DNA of 58,400 bases, taken from contig JACRBM010000037.1 of NCBI GenBank assembly GCA_016219275.1, positions 1 to 58,400 of the forward strand, in the 5' to 3' direction. Shown in pieces: positions 51,801-58,400 of this stretch (positions within the stretch are counted from its first letter, which is position 1; every line of letters starts with the position of its first letter). Source of the stretch: Chloroflexota bacterium. GTDB lineage: Bacteria > Chloroflexota > Anaerolineae > UBA4142. The notes under the pieces were generated by a model. The model searched no databases. It was given only the letters and a program-made list of their open reading frames with translations, and was not told where the DNA came from. The position numbers were made by a program, and so were the translations under genes.

Positions 51801-51911
51801 GATTAAAACTAGGACGCAGACGCGCGCAGATCGCTTCGCGCGCGCATTGAAGAAATAATCCGCGTTGATCCGCGTTGATCCGCGTCCCAATTTCGCGCGC
51901 GTAAATTTCAC
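48816..51911 (-). CDS. Heparinase II/III-like lipoprotein
   Basis: 1031 residues. Lipobox LTAC near residue 43 and a long Thr/Pro/Ala linker, then an alpha/alpha-toroid region with YICPDGLRLKYDPTHTPPHF, DDSGTTLSARAWLYEIGYQR and the heparinase II/III motif LALDFGPHGGGHGHYDKLGY (His-rich), plus beta-sandwich regions to the end. It likely depolymerises an acidic polysaccharide by lyase chemistry at the cell surface. GTG 51911 overlaps the DegV stop. A 10-bp tandem repeat (51860-51885) is translated between the start codon and the signal sequence, giving an unusually long basic n-region. Confidence 0.78.
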   Translation of the reverse strand: MKFTRAKLGRGSTRINADYFFNARAKRSARVCVLVLIALTACATPTPTSVPTRASPTVTTAPSPTRVAPTATLATATTAAPTATSLPVPTRAAYKIGAALPKRNAPRTLLDAHDFARIKTWVEQSAWARDARDQIMRNADAYPANYLRQYNLKSPDLPPTGGQWSLWYICPDGLRLKYDPTHTPPHFCPSDGKYYASPTFTNRPTLYDEVIYQNRHLDLAEYARDLGLAYQLTGDKKYAENAATILRAYANAYPAYAQHDKDGGKARSGGKATAQTLDEAEWLIQVAWSFDLINDALTPADRTKIADNVLRQAAANIQGNRVKLSNWQTWHNAALAAAGFALEDDKLVSDAYADPENGFLVQIAQGAAADGFWWEGSWGYHYFTLQPMLYLAEMGDRVGLEPYAQPNLRAMLTAPIAMAMPDGMLPPFNDDSGTTLSARAWLYEIGYQRYRDPAMLAVLRGARSWQALLWGADNLPSASAPAQASIALPKAGYAILRAGDERYLALDFGPHGGGHGHYDKLGYITFGLGRTLALDPGTHSYAAASHNTWDKMTVAHNTIVVDEQNQAEATGNLQRFVGLPAFSLATADAGAAYKTAAITRTLALTPDYWLDLTRVTSLDRAAHRFDWIYHNPGSLTTPISLAPYTALPKKNGYEHLANPRAALTNDAWNATWDLSAVGERYGSVFNGREGITSSFTITRTQDTFAGQLDYDFALVADGYAVYLSNHLDVPNEMPTRIEARVFGDASNNRLTLRIMDATGEKFTKEVGAINWSGWQTIALIVDKSWGTAGAGNNDRVMDLPITQIALQINRTANGKRAGTILADNLALTFPSGRRVIEDFEGSLARVQVRMLGAPDTTIVFGTGIDERNAAVPFALARRQMTATTFTALFEPYRATPRITAFEPLGEGVRVVAPGAFADSIMFADGTSSERLFGVYSTDASVAYVRQNASNQMQTLVVANATKFVAEGIRVLLTSSAPVTAQLGFAGNALALTTETRGVTLRVLAPNATQVNVNGKPVEFKREGEVVIVEIR
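51860..51885. repeat. 10-bp tandem repeat in the heparinase-like gene
   Basis: CCGCGTTGAT CCGCGTTGAT CCGCGT. It is translated near the N-terminus as GRGSTRINAD. Confidence 0.9.
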
Positions 51912-52771
51912 GGAATCTCCGGGAAGGCGTCGAGCGGCGCGTACGCAATGCCGACCAAACTCGGTCCGGTGTGCGCGCCGAGCACCGGCGCAATTGGTCC
52001 GACCGGGAGCCACGTGCACTTGAACAGTTCGTCCATGCGCTGGCGGAGGAATTGCGCGCCGTCGGGATTGAACGCGTGCATGATTTGCGCGCGCAACGCG
52101 ATCCCCGGTTTGTACTGTGACGCGATGTGATCGGCAAGTTTGAGAATCGCTTTTTCGAACGAGCGCGCTTGACCGTACTGCGCGTACTTACCCAACACTT
52201 TTTCGACGCCGATGATCGGTTTGATGTTCAACACGGACGCGATCAGACCTTTCATGTGACTGATGCGCCCGCCGTGAATCAGGTACTTGAGTTCAGCGAG
52301 CGTGTAAATCGTATCCGTCACCGCGCGGATGCGGTCGAGCAATTCGATAATTTTGTCCATCGCCCAACCGGCTTGCGCCGCGCGCGCGGCGGCGAACACT
52401 TGCCACCCTTCCGCGCCCGACAACGTTTTCGTGTCCACGAACGTCACGCGCGCTTCGGGTACCATCTCCGCGCCGGCGTGCGCCGAATTGAGTGTACCGC
52501 TCAAGCCGGACGAAATGTGAATCGAAAGAATTTCCGGATCGGTCTTGGCAAGTTCGCGATACAGGTCGGCGAAATCGCCGGGCGAGGGTTGCGAGGTCGT
52601 CGGAAAACTTTCCGTGGACGCGAGTAATTTGTAAAACTCGGTCGGCTGAATGTCCACGCCGCTCCGATACGTTTTGCCGTCGAGCGTAAAGGTGAGCGGG
52701 ACGAGGTGAATGTTCAATCCTTGCATTTGCTCAAGGGCAAGGTCCATTCCGCGATCACTGACGATGTGCAT
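51908..52771 (-). CDS. DegV-family fatty-acid-binding protein
   Basis: 287 residues. SDRGMDLALEQMQGLNIHLVP, TTSQPSPGDF, SIHISSGLSGTLNSA with the conserved Ser/Thr, and KYLIHGGRISHMKGLIASVL (GGRI motif) are hallmarks. Family members bind fatty acids (FakB type) and present them to a kinase. It lies upstream of the heparinase-like gene with overlapping stop/start codons; AAAAGGAG precedes ATG 52771. Confidence 0.92.
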   Translation of the reverse strand: MHIVSDRGMDLALEQMQGLNIHLVPLTFTLDGKTYRSGVDIQPTEFYKLLASTESFPTTSQPSPGDFADLYRELAKTDPEILSIHISSGLSGTLNSAHAGAEMVPEARVTFVDTKTLSGAEGWQVFAAARAAQAGWAMDKIIELLDRIRAVTDTIYTLAELKYLIHGGRISHMKGLIASVLNIKPIIGVEKVLGKYAQYGQARSFEKAILKLADHIASQYKPGIALRAQIMHAFNPDGAQFLRQRMDELFKCTWLPVGPIAPVLGAHTGPSLVGIAYAPLDAFPEIP

Positions 52772-52878
52772 AAGTCTCCTTTTCCCTTCGGGTCATTCGG
52801 TATGTCAAAGTTCCAGGCACGCGTCTGCCGCGAGCCAAAATAGTTTCGCTCGTTCCAAAACAGGATAGCGTTTTCGCA

Positions 52879-53739
52879 TCAGGTTTGCTTCACGGGTGGA
52901 CACGCGGATTTTAGCGCGCGACGCGCCTGGGTATAGTACGTCGCGTCCATTTCAAAGCCGACAAAATCCACGCCGAGTTCGACGCACGCGCGCGCGGTGT
53001 GCCCAATACCCAGGAACGGATCCACCACGAGTTGTGCGCGCGCCAAGCCGTGTAACTGAATACACTGCTTGGGAATTTTTACCGGGAACGTCGCAGGGTG
53101 CGGGCGTTCCTCCGTGCGGTCGCGAATCGTTTTGTACGGCACGAACCAGGTATTGCCGCGACAACGCTTGTCGCGCTTGCCGCCCCAGCGCGCGATATTT
53201 GTCTTGTCTTGGTACGCCACGCCGATGGCGAGACGATCCAATTTCACGTCACCGCGTTTGGTCAGATGAAAAATGTACTCGTGGCAATCGTTCACATAGC
53301 GCGGGCTGTTGATCGGTTTGTAATGTCCAAGCGCAACATCCTGGGTGATCCCAGGATAATTGCCCACGTCCGCTTTTTCAATCGCAATGGACTTGATCCA
53401 GTGAATTACGTTTTGCAATACGAAATACTTTTGCATCACGGCAAGTACCTGGAACGGCACCCCTGGATCGGTCGGTTTGCTGCCGACGTTCAGAAACAAC
53501 GCGCCGTCGTCGCGCAACACCTCGCACACGATTTGCGCCCACTCGCCCAGCCACGCGAGGTACGCGTCGCGCGGCAGCGTGTCGTCGTATTTTTTATAGC
53601 GAATGCCGAGATTGTACGGCGGCGACGTGACGACCACATCCACCGCCTGCGGCGCGAGGTGTGCACGCATGCCGGCGAGACAATCCTCGTTGTAGAGCGT
53701 GAACGTATGCCCGTTGTGTTTACACGAGTACGATTTCAT
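52879..53739 (-). CDS. Amino-type DNA methyltransferase (TSPPYN)
   Basis: 286 residues. Catalytic motif IV TSPPYN near residue 39 comes before the AdoMet motif DPFLGIG near 247, the beta-class order of N4-cytosine or N6-adenine methyltransferases. The CHEYIFHLTK stretch and NTWFVPYKT are typical of the family. It could be an orphan enzyme or the partner of the PmeII-type restriction gene about 4 kb away, which has been truncated. Confidence 0.88.
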   Translation of the reverse strand: MKSYSCKHNGHTFTLYNEDCLAGMRAHLAPQAVDVVVTSPPYNLGIRYKKYDDTLPRDAYLAWLGEWAQIVCEVLRDDGALFLNVGSKPTDPGVPFQVLAVMQKYFVLQNVIHWIKSIAIEKADVGNYPGITQDVALGHYKPINSPRYVNDCHEYIFHLTKRGDVKLDRLAIGVAYQDKTNIARWGGKRDKRCRGNTWFVPYKTIRDRTEERPHPATFPVKIPKQCIQLHGLARAQLVVDPFLGIGHTARACVELGVDFVGFEMDATYYTQARRALKSACPPVKQT

Positions 53740-53751
53740 CGGAAACCTGGC

Positions 53752-55935
53752 TCATTGATTTGTCACCCGTACATTCGTCAACACAACTTGACCATTCTCC
53801 GCGACCCACTTGCCGGGCGGCGCATCGAGCGGCTCGTTCGTGCGCGGATCGTACAGCGCGACGCGCAACGTGTAATCGCCCGGCGCAGTTTTCGCCGGCA
53901 CGCGCACGCGAATCGGTTCGCGCAGAATTTCGCCGGGCGTCCAACGCGACGTGCCGAGCGCGTTGCCAATCGGCAATTCATCGGACGAGGCAACAAGTGT
54001 GCCGTCCGCCGCGAACAATCCGACGAACATGCGCGCGTCCACGTTCGTCGGTTCTTGAGCGCGCCAGTAAATCGTCACGTCGAGCGGCTCGCCCGCGCGG
54101 ACAATCGTCGTCGCCGGCTCGAACGCGAGCAGCGCGATGCGATTGCCGAGCAAAATCTCGCGACGCGTCGCGCGCGTGGGCAGTTCGCGCAGTCCGGTAC
54201 GTCGCGTGATATAACCCTGCACCCGCGCAAACGATTCGCCGGCGAAACCTTGATCATCAATAATTCGTCCGCGCGTGGCGAGGTAATCGCGCACAACGCC
54301 GTCCGGGTCCACGACCGTATCGTACAAGCGCAACATCCACACACGCTCGTGCGCGGCAAATACGCGGTCGAGCGCGGCGCGGGTCGCATCCGCCGTCGTC
54401 GCGTAGAAATCGGACTCGGCGCTACCCCAACCCAGACTCGCGCTGCCACCAATTGAGCCGGTTTGTAGAACAATCGGCGCGGCGCGCTGGTCCACCAAAC
54501 GCTGAATTGTGCCGAGCGAAATATTGCTGGGCGGATATTCTGTCACACGTCCGCGCCACGCGACGGGCTGATCGAAATAGACCACGAACGCGGTGTAGGT
54601 GTAACCGGCGTTGATGAGAATTGCGTCGCCGGGTCGCCAGTGTTCGGAAAGGTAATGCACCGCGCCGCGTAGATCGTCTTTGGCATAACGCGGCTCGAAC
54701 CAAAAATTGTAATCCGAGTACACCACTGCCGCGCCGAACACGAGCGCGCCGAGCAACAACGAAATCGCGTACTTGCGCCATTCGATATTCATCGCGCTCA
54801 AGCGCGCGATGCCCACGGCAAGCAAAATGTAAAACGCGGGTGAGTAGGTAAACACGTAGCGGACGTGATACAGCGGTTTCCAGAGCGAGAGCGCGTAGAT
54901 GATCGCGAGGGGAACGAAGGTGTAGCCGAGCAAGAACCAAGCAGCCGTGAAGCGAATGGCGAATGGCGGATTGTGTGTACCGTCGTCAGCGGTCGGCGGT
55001 TGGCGGTCGGTAATGAGCGTGAACACGATGAGCGCGGCGAGCAACAATAACAAGAGCCAGGTCAGCGACGCGTCGAGCGATTGACCGAACACGAGTGCGG
55101 AGAACGCTTCGGCGAACGCGGTGGGCAACGCGATGAGCGAACGCCAGGGCGGCACCGGCGGATCGGTTGCCTGGCGGAACGCGATGGGAAGCCAGGACGC
55201 GAAGAGGAGCACGGTAGAGAACTGGGACGCGAGCCAGGCGCGGATGGCAAATGGCGAATGGCGAATGGCGGTTTGTGCGCGAATGAACCAGACGAGCGCG
55301 GCGAGGTTTTGAAAGACGAGGAGAAACGCGAAATAGTACAGCGTGTACATTCCCAACGCGCTGATGAGAGCGTACGCGATCAAGATGCGGCGGGACTGTT
55401 GACTGTTGACTGTTGACTGTTGACTGATCAACCGCACGAACAAGAACGTGGACGCGAGACCCAGGGTTGCGCCGAGCGTGTACATCCGCACTTCTTGCGA
55501 GTACCACAAATTGTACGGCGACAGCGCGACGAGCAACGCGGCGACAACCCCCACGCGTTGATCGAACCATTCGCGCGCGACACGATACGTGAGCGCGATG
55601 AGAAGCACGCCGAAGAAGAGCGAGAGAAACGCCATCGCAAATTCCGACCACCCGGCGAGTTGTCCCCAGAAATGCAAAAGATAATAGTAGAGCGGCGGAT
55701 GAATATCACCGGCGGTGTGACGCGTGAGCGCGAGCAAATCTTTTTGCGCGAGGAACACGCTCACCGTTTCGTCGTACCACAAACTTGCGATGCCGAGGCG
55801 ATAGAGGCGCAACGCGAATGCGGCGAGCAGAATCAGTGGGAGCCAGACGCGCGCGGAGAGCAGATTGCGGATGGCAAATGGCAAACCTGGGTGAGAACTG
55901 GGATGGGAAATTCCGGCAGAGGGGAGACTATTCAC
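53752..55935 (-). CDS. GT39-type membrane glycosyltransferase
   Basis: 727 residues. N-terminal helix LPLILLAAFALRLYRLGIAS followed by SLWYDETVSVF with the Asp-Glu acceptor-site pair, DIHPPLYYYLLHFW, and about ten more helices: the ArnT/PMT (GT-C) layout using polyprenyl-linked sugars. A soluble domain of about 280 residues follows (DQPVAWRGRVTEYPP to VLTNVRVTNQ). Four translated repeat insertions are visible, three of which produce the peptide PFAIR. The start GTG 55935 overlaps the neighbouring gene; it may begin slightly later. Role: transfer of sugar to lipid or protein at the cell surface. Confidence 0.82.
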   Translation of the reverse strand: MNSLPSAGISHPSSHPGLPFAIRNLLSARVWLPLILLAAFALRLYRLGIASLWYDETVSVFLAQKDLLALTRHTAGDIHPPLYYYLLHFWGQLAGWSEFAMAFLSLFFGVLLIALTYRVAREWFDQRVGVVAALLVALSPYNLWYSQEVRMYTLGATLGLASTFLFVRLISQQSTVNSQQSRRILIAYALISALGMYTLYYFAFLLVFQNLAALVWFIRAQTAIRHSPFAIRAWLASQFSTVLLFASWLPIAFRQATDPPVPPWRSLIALPTAFAEAFSALVFGQSLDASLTWLLLLLLAALIVFTLITDRQPPTADDGTHNPPFAIRFTAAWFLLGYTFVPLAIIYALSLWKPLYHVRYVFTYSPAFYILLAVGIARLSAMNIEWRKYAISLLLGALVFGAAVVYSDYNFWFEPRYAKDDLRGAVHYLSEHWRPGDAILINAGYTYTAFVVYFDQPVAWRGRVTEYPPSNISLGTIQRLVDQRAAPIVLQTGSIGGSASLGWGSAESDFYATTADATRAALDRVFAAHERVWMLRLYDTVVDPDGVVRDYLATRGRIIDDQGFAGESFARVQGYITRRTGLRELPTRATRREILLGNRIALLAFEPATTIVRAGEPLDVTIYWRAQEPTNVDARMFVGLFAADGTLVASSDELPIGNALGTSRWTPGEILREPIRVRVPAKTAPGDYTLRVALYDPRTNEPLDAPPGKWVAENGQVVLTNVRVTNQ
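54955..55012. repeat. Heptad repeats in the GT39 gene (site 1)
   Basis: GAATGGC GAATGGC GG, then GTCAGCG GTCGGCG GTTGGCG GTCGGTA. It is translated as TDRQPPTADDGTHNPPFAIR. Confidence 0.85.
55242..55271. repeat. Heptad repeats in the GT39 gene (site 2)
   Basis: GGATGGCAA then AATGGCG units; translated as IRHSPFAIRA, a 7-residue period. Confidence 0.9.
55394..55428. repeat. Heptad repeats in the GT39 gene (site 3)
   Basis: GACTGTT four times and a partial copy; translated as SQQSTVNSQQS. Confidence 0.92.
55869..55887. repeat. Heptad repeats in the GT39 gene (site 4)
   Basis: GGATGGCAAATGGCAAACC; translated as GLPFAIR. Confidence 0.75.
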
Positions 55936-56281
55936 GGGGAAGTTTAAAGTTTTTCGGAAGCAATTCGTTGATTATTTTCGGATCATTGCCAAATGCGTCA
56001 GTGGGAGTATCTTTGCTCCACACTTCTATTGCAAATTCCCAGGTCAGTCGCAACTCACGGCGAAGCTTGGGAAGAATTTCATGCCAATAAGCACGAATTT
56101 GTTTCAGCGTCAGATAATTCCAAATGTCTTCCCAGCGCGCGGATTCCATAGTCCGCACCATCATCTGAACTTTTTCGTACTCGTTATCGCCACGCAAAAT
56201 CGCGCGCACGTCTTCTTCGCTGAGATCGTAATCCCAGATAAAGTACGGACGTTGTTTGCCGCTGGTGGTTTGCTCGCCCAT
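55928..56281 (-). CDS. DUF6922-like small protein
   Basis: 117 residues. RPYFIWDYDLSEEDVRAILR resembles the DUF6922 core, followed by ESARWEDIWNYLTLKQIRAY and WHEILPKL. The family often accompanies AbiEii-type or nucleotidyltransferase genes; none is visible here. ATG 56281 is followed by an open frame ending inside the start of the GT39 gene (8-bp overlap). Confidence 0.6.
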   Translation of the reverse strand: MGEQTTSGKQRPYFIWDYDLSEEDVRAILRGDNEYEKVQMMVRTMESARWEDIWNYLTLKQIRAYWHEILPKLRRELRLTWEFAIEVWSKDTPTDAFGNDPKIINELLPKNFKLPRE

Positions 56282-56290
56282 GGCAACATT

Positions 56291-57733
56291 CTAAGTCAGA
56301 GTATCGGGCTTGTCAACGCGCGACGCCAGCGCCATCGTCGCCATGCCCAAGCCAACGTAGAGCCAAAAGAGCGCGGCGGCGTGCACAAATTTCAAGTTGA
56401 AGAAATAGTGATCCACCAATCCGCCGATCATCGCGCCGAGTAACGCGCCGGCGAGTCCCAGCAAAATCGGCGCGAGTTCTTCGTCGCGCGCGAGTCCGGC
56501 GAACCAGGTTTGCGCCGCGCGATTAAAAAACATCCCCATCGTGATGAGAAACGCGCCCAAGCCCAGCAACCCCATCTCTTCCGCCATCAGCAAGTATACC
56601 GACGACACGCCGATGTACGTGTCAATGTCCGGCGAACTGCCAAAGCCGACTCCGAAAAACGGATAGCGCGCGATCAACGTGAACGCGTCCTTGTACTCGC
56701 CGAGTCGCATCTGAGTCGCGCGGTCGCTCGCGGTGAATGCATCCAACAAGTGCCCGACGTACTCTTGCGTGAACGGTAAAAACAAGAACACGACGCCGCC
56801 CAGTAAAATCACCGCGATGATCGGACGATAACGCACCGTCGCGATGACGACGAGCGCCATCACCAAGCCGAGCAACGCGCCGCGCGAAAAGGTCAGCACC
56901 AAGCACAGGAACATCGTGCCCGCCATCGCGATGGCGAGCGGACGCGGGAGAATCGGCTTGCGCGCGAAAATTTGCGGCGCGGACAGAGCGGTCACGAGAA
57001 TCAGCAAACCGCCGAGCACGTTCGGGTCCACCGACGTTGAAATCGCGCGCATCGGATTCGCCGGGTCGTCTTCGATAAACCGCAGAATCCCATCGCCGCT
57101 CGGATACTTGAACACGCGCAGAATCGAGAGCAAATAGATCGTCGTGTTGCGCGGCAGGACGTAAAACACGATACCGATTGCCGCCGCCAAAAATCCGGCG
57201 AGGATGAGCGCGATGATTACGCGCTTGAGCGTCTCACGCGATTGCACCGTGTTGACGACGACAAAGAACATTGTGATCGCGATGAGCACCTCGACGAACT
57301 GGCGCAACACCTGGGTCGTGACGGACGAGTGACCCAGCCCGGCGATGAACGAGAATACGGCGAGCACGAGGAACACCAGCACTGGCACGCCGAGCGGCGT
57401 CGCGACAAAATCGCCGCCCTGCCGCGTGACGCCGCGCATGACCCACATCGCGAACAACGCGATGAGCGCGAGATCGAGAAACGTGGGATTGAAACCCAGG
57501 TTGATCGGCAACGCGCCGAACGGCAACAGCACGGCGACCGCGATCACCGCGTACAGTCCGTATTCGATATTCGAGAGCACGATGGCGGCGGCGATGACGC
57601 CGAGTACGAGCGCGAACGCGATGACCGGCGAACCGAACGCGACGAGCGCGCCGAGCGCAACTGCGAGCGCGATGCCGAGGATGGTGAGTACGGTAGTTAG
57701 TTTGGTACTGTTTTCGGAAAGGGTTGAGAGCAT
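56291..57733 (-). CDS. O-antigen ligase-like membrane protein (Wzy_C)
   Basis: 480 residues with about a dozen membrane helices. The conserved periplasmic-loop region (LRLGEYKDAFTLIARYPFFG, then VGFGSS, then YIGVSSVYLLMAEEMGLLGL) and CLVLTFSRGALLGLVMAL match the O-antigen ligase/polymerase superfamily; the His usually found before the xxYL motif (HNxYL) is Ser here. It would join polysaccharide to a lipid or peptidoglycan carrier. It lies beside the GT39 gene on the same strand. Confidence 0.82.
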   Translation of the reverse strand: MLSTLSENSTKLTTVLTILGIALAVALGALVAFGSPVIAFALVLGVIAAAIVLSNIEYGLYAVIAVAVLLPFGALPINLGFNPTFLDLALIALFAMWVMRGVTRQGGDFVATPLGVPVLVFLVLAVFSFIAGLGHSSVTTQVLRQFVEVLIAITMFFVVVNTVQSRETLKRVIIALILAGFLAAAIGIVFYVLPRNTTIYLLSILRVFKYPSGDGILRFIEDDPANPMRAISTSVDPNVLGGLLILVTALSAPQIFARKPILPRPLAIAMAGTMFLCLVLTFSRGALLGLVMALVVIATVRYRPIIAVILLGGVVFLFLPFTQEYVGHLLDAFTASDRATQMRLGEYKDAFTLIARYPFFGVGFGSSPDIDTYIGVSSVYLLMAEEMGLLGLGAFLITMGMFFNRAAQTWFAGLARDEELAPILLGLAGALLGAMIGGLVDHYFFNLKFVHAAALFWLYVGLGMATMALASRVDKPDTLT

Positions 57734-57757
57734 TTGGTTGGGTGGTTGGACGAATCG

Positions 57758-58260
57758 CTAATCTTTGCCGCTGTTAAAATGGAGGAGTTTTGCCCAGTCA
57801 ATTGTGCCATCATCCTGGCAGAAATCGTTGGTGAATTCGCGGACATAACGATTCACTGCCTTTTGATACGCTGACCGATATTCCTGACGATGTTTCTTGA
57901 TAATCTCCTCTTCCATTAAATCAATCAACTTCTGATAAAATTCTGGGTCGCCAGTCAATTCTTCCCAAAATGCTTGACCGGAGATGTCACGATAGACTTT
58001 GGCTTTGGTAGCCGGAGTCTGCTTTTTGCCGTACGCGTGTCCCAGAATGGGATCGAATTGCTTGCGGAGTTTTGCTACACGCCTGCGAAGCGTTTCAAAT
58101 TCGTCGCTCTGCCGTTTAACCTGACTGGAGTTGAAAGGATTGGGCCCCGACTTGACCGAAATAGCAATGTAGCGATCTTGCGTTTCAATTTGTATGTCCA
58201 TGCCCTCATTTGGGGAAACCACTCCACCTGAAACCGCTTTGGCAATCGGTTCAAAAAAAG
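57758..58260 (-). pseudogene. PmeII-type restriction endonuclease, 5'-truncated
   Basis: The visible part contains GMDIQIETQDRYIAISVKSG, PNPFNSSQVKRQSDEF and KQFDPILGHAYGKKQTP, the catalytic core wording of PmeII-family type II restriction endonucleases. The N-terminus is missing: the family-like sequence stops where the IS66-like transposase frame begins. ATG-like codons further upstream lie inside the transposase reading. It is probably non-functional. Confidence 0.65.
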
Positions 58261-58400
58261 GTAACTGCTCAGGCGGTTGATGCAGGTTGCGTAGCCAAGA
58301 TGGGCGGCACATAGGGTGTTCCTTGCAACGCCGACTTGAGTGCATCCAAGACCCGCTGTCCGTTTTTCTGCGCGGTGGAAATGTAACTGCGAACTTGGCA
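58261..58400 (-). mobile_element. Right end of an IS66-like insertion sequence
   Basis: On the minus strand a frame runs from the window edge to TGA at 58269-58271 and encodes [20 protein letters not shown] followed by [20 protein letters not shown], which resembles the C-terminus of IS66-family transposases. GTAACTGC at 58261 may be the terminal inverted repeat (IS66 ends begin GTAA). The element continues outside the window and interrupts the restriction gene. Confidence 0.6.

Noticed and set aside
50463-51806. 447-residue plus-strand frame opposite the heparinase-like gene
   Set aside because: Extremely Arg-rich with no domain; the minus-strand frame has a lipobox and lyase motifs.
52772-52878. 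Promoter for degV (TTGACA-like box on the minus strand)
   Set aside because: No -10 at 16-18 nt; not supported.
55394-55428. Phase-variation switch by GACTGTT repeats
   Set aside because: The unit length could shift the frame, but the present frame is open and nothing shows unit-number variation; kept only as part of the heptad finding.

Overview
The window looks like a chromosomal segment of a Chloroflexota bacterium, probably Anaerolineae-like. This rests on lipoproteins with a Thr/Pro-rich linker straight after the lipobox Cys, a mevalonate-pathway decarboxylase, a small WQVRDNGETTWRASLEDP-type protein, groESL under a perfect CIRCE element, and moderately high GC. There is no rRNA, CRISPR array or prophage. 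Three tRNA genes are present. The only transposase trace is an IS66-like C-terminus at the right edge.

Layout. 1-5060: a large SARP/NB-ARC/TPR regulator transcribed leftward, diverging from an NTF2 + DJ-1-like lipoprotein whose promoter carries three direct repeats at exactly 11-bp spacing; then a small conserved protein and a decayed copy of the mvaD promoter and 5' end. 5215-20274: one leftward run of 15 genes under a consensus sigma70 promoter with a GntR-type palindrome. It encodes a MoaD/ThiS-like carrier, its E1-like enzyme, an unrecognised 419-aa protein, a PanB-family enzyme, an aldehyde:ferredoxin oxidoreductase, a VOC protein, a complete branched-chain-amino-acid-type ABC importer, a PPC-domain protein, an aldehyde dehydrogenase, a Cys-rich unknown, a ferredoxin-like protein and the FadR/GntR regulator. 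It reads as an anaerobic, probably tungsten-dependent, import-and-oxidation pathway of unknown substrate and is the best candidate for an undescribed system.

20555-31307: mvaD, lgt, a VKOR-like protein, tRNA-Arg and two tRNA-Ser genes, then a rightward run for GDP-6-deoxyhexose and sugar-phosphate supply (SDR reductase, gmd, glmM, phosphohexomutase), tatD, a polyprenyl synthase and a GT2. 31435-45088: a CASTOR/POLLUX-like channel, a VapBC pair, a GT4, a GH172-like exported protein, groES-groEL, an HhH-GPD glycosylase, an HD hydrolase, a DUF6788-like protein, a secreted duplicated-domain protein and a GNAT/cNBD-like fusion. 45285-58400: an FtsB-like protein, a DUF711 protein, an F420-type oxidoreductase, HigBA, a heparinase-like lipoprotein, DegV, a DNA methyltransferase, a GT39, a DUF6922-like protein, an O-antigen-ligase-like protein and a PmeII-type restriction gene cut off by the IS.

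The most striking global feature is a dense population of short dispersed repeats. Some are perfect palindromes of several families. Others are degenerate 7-bp (sometimes 8- to 10-bp) tandem words, often arranged as hairpins. They fill gaps inside operons, both gaps between tRNA genes, and even in-frame positions in coding sequences (the SARP gene, tatD, GT2, GT4, the heparinase-like gene, and four places in the GT39 gene). All assignments come from reading the sequence and from family knowledge; no database search was made.
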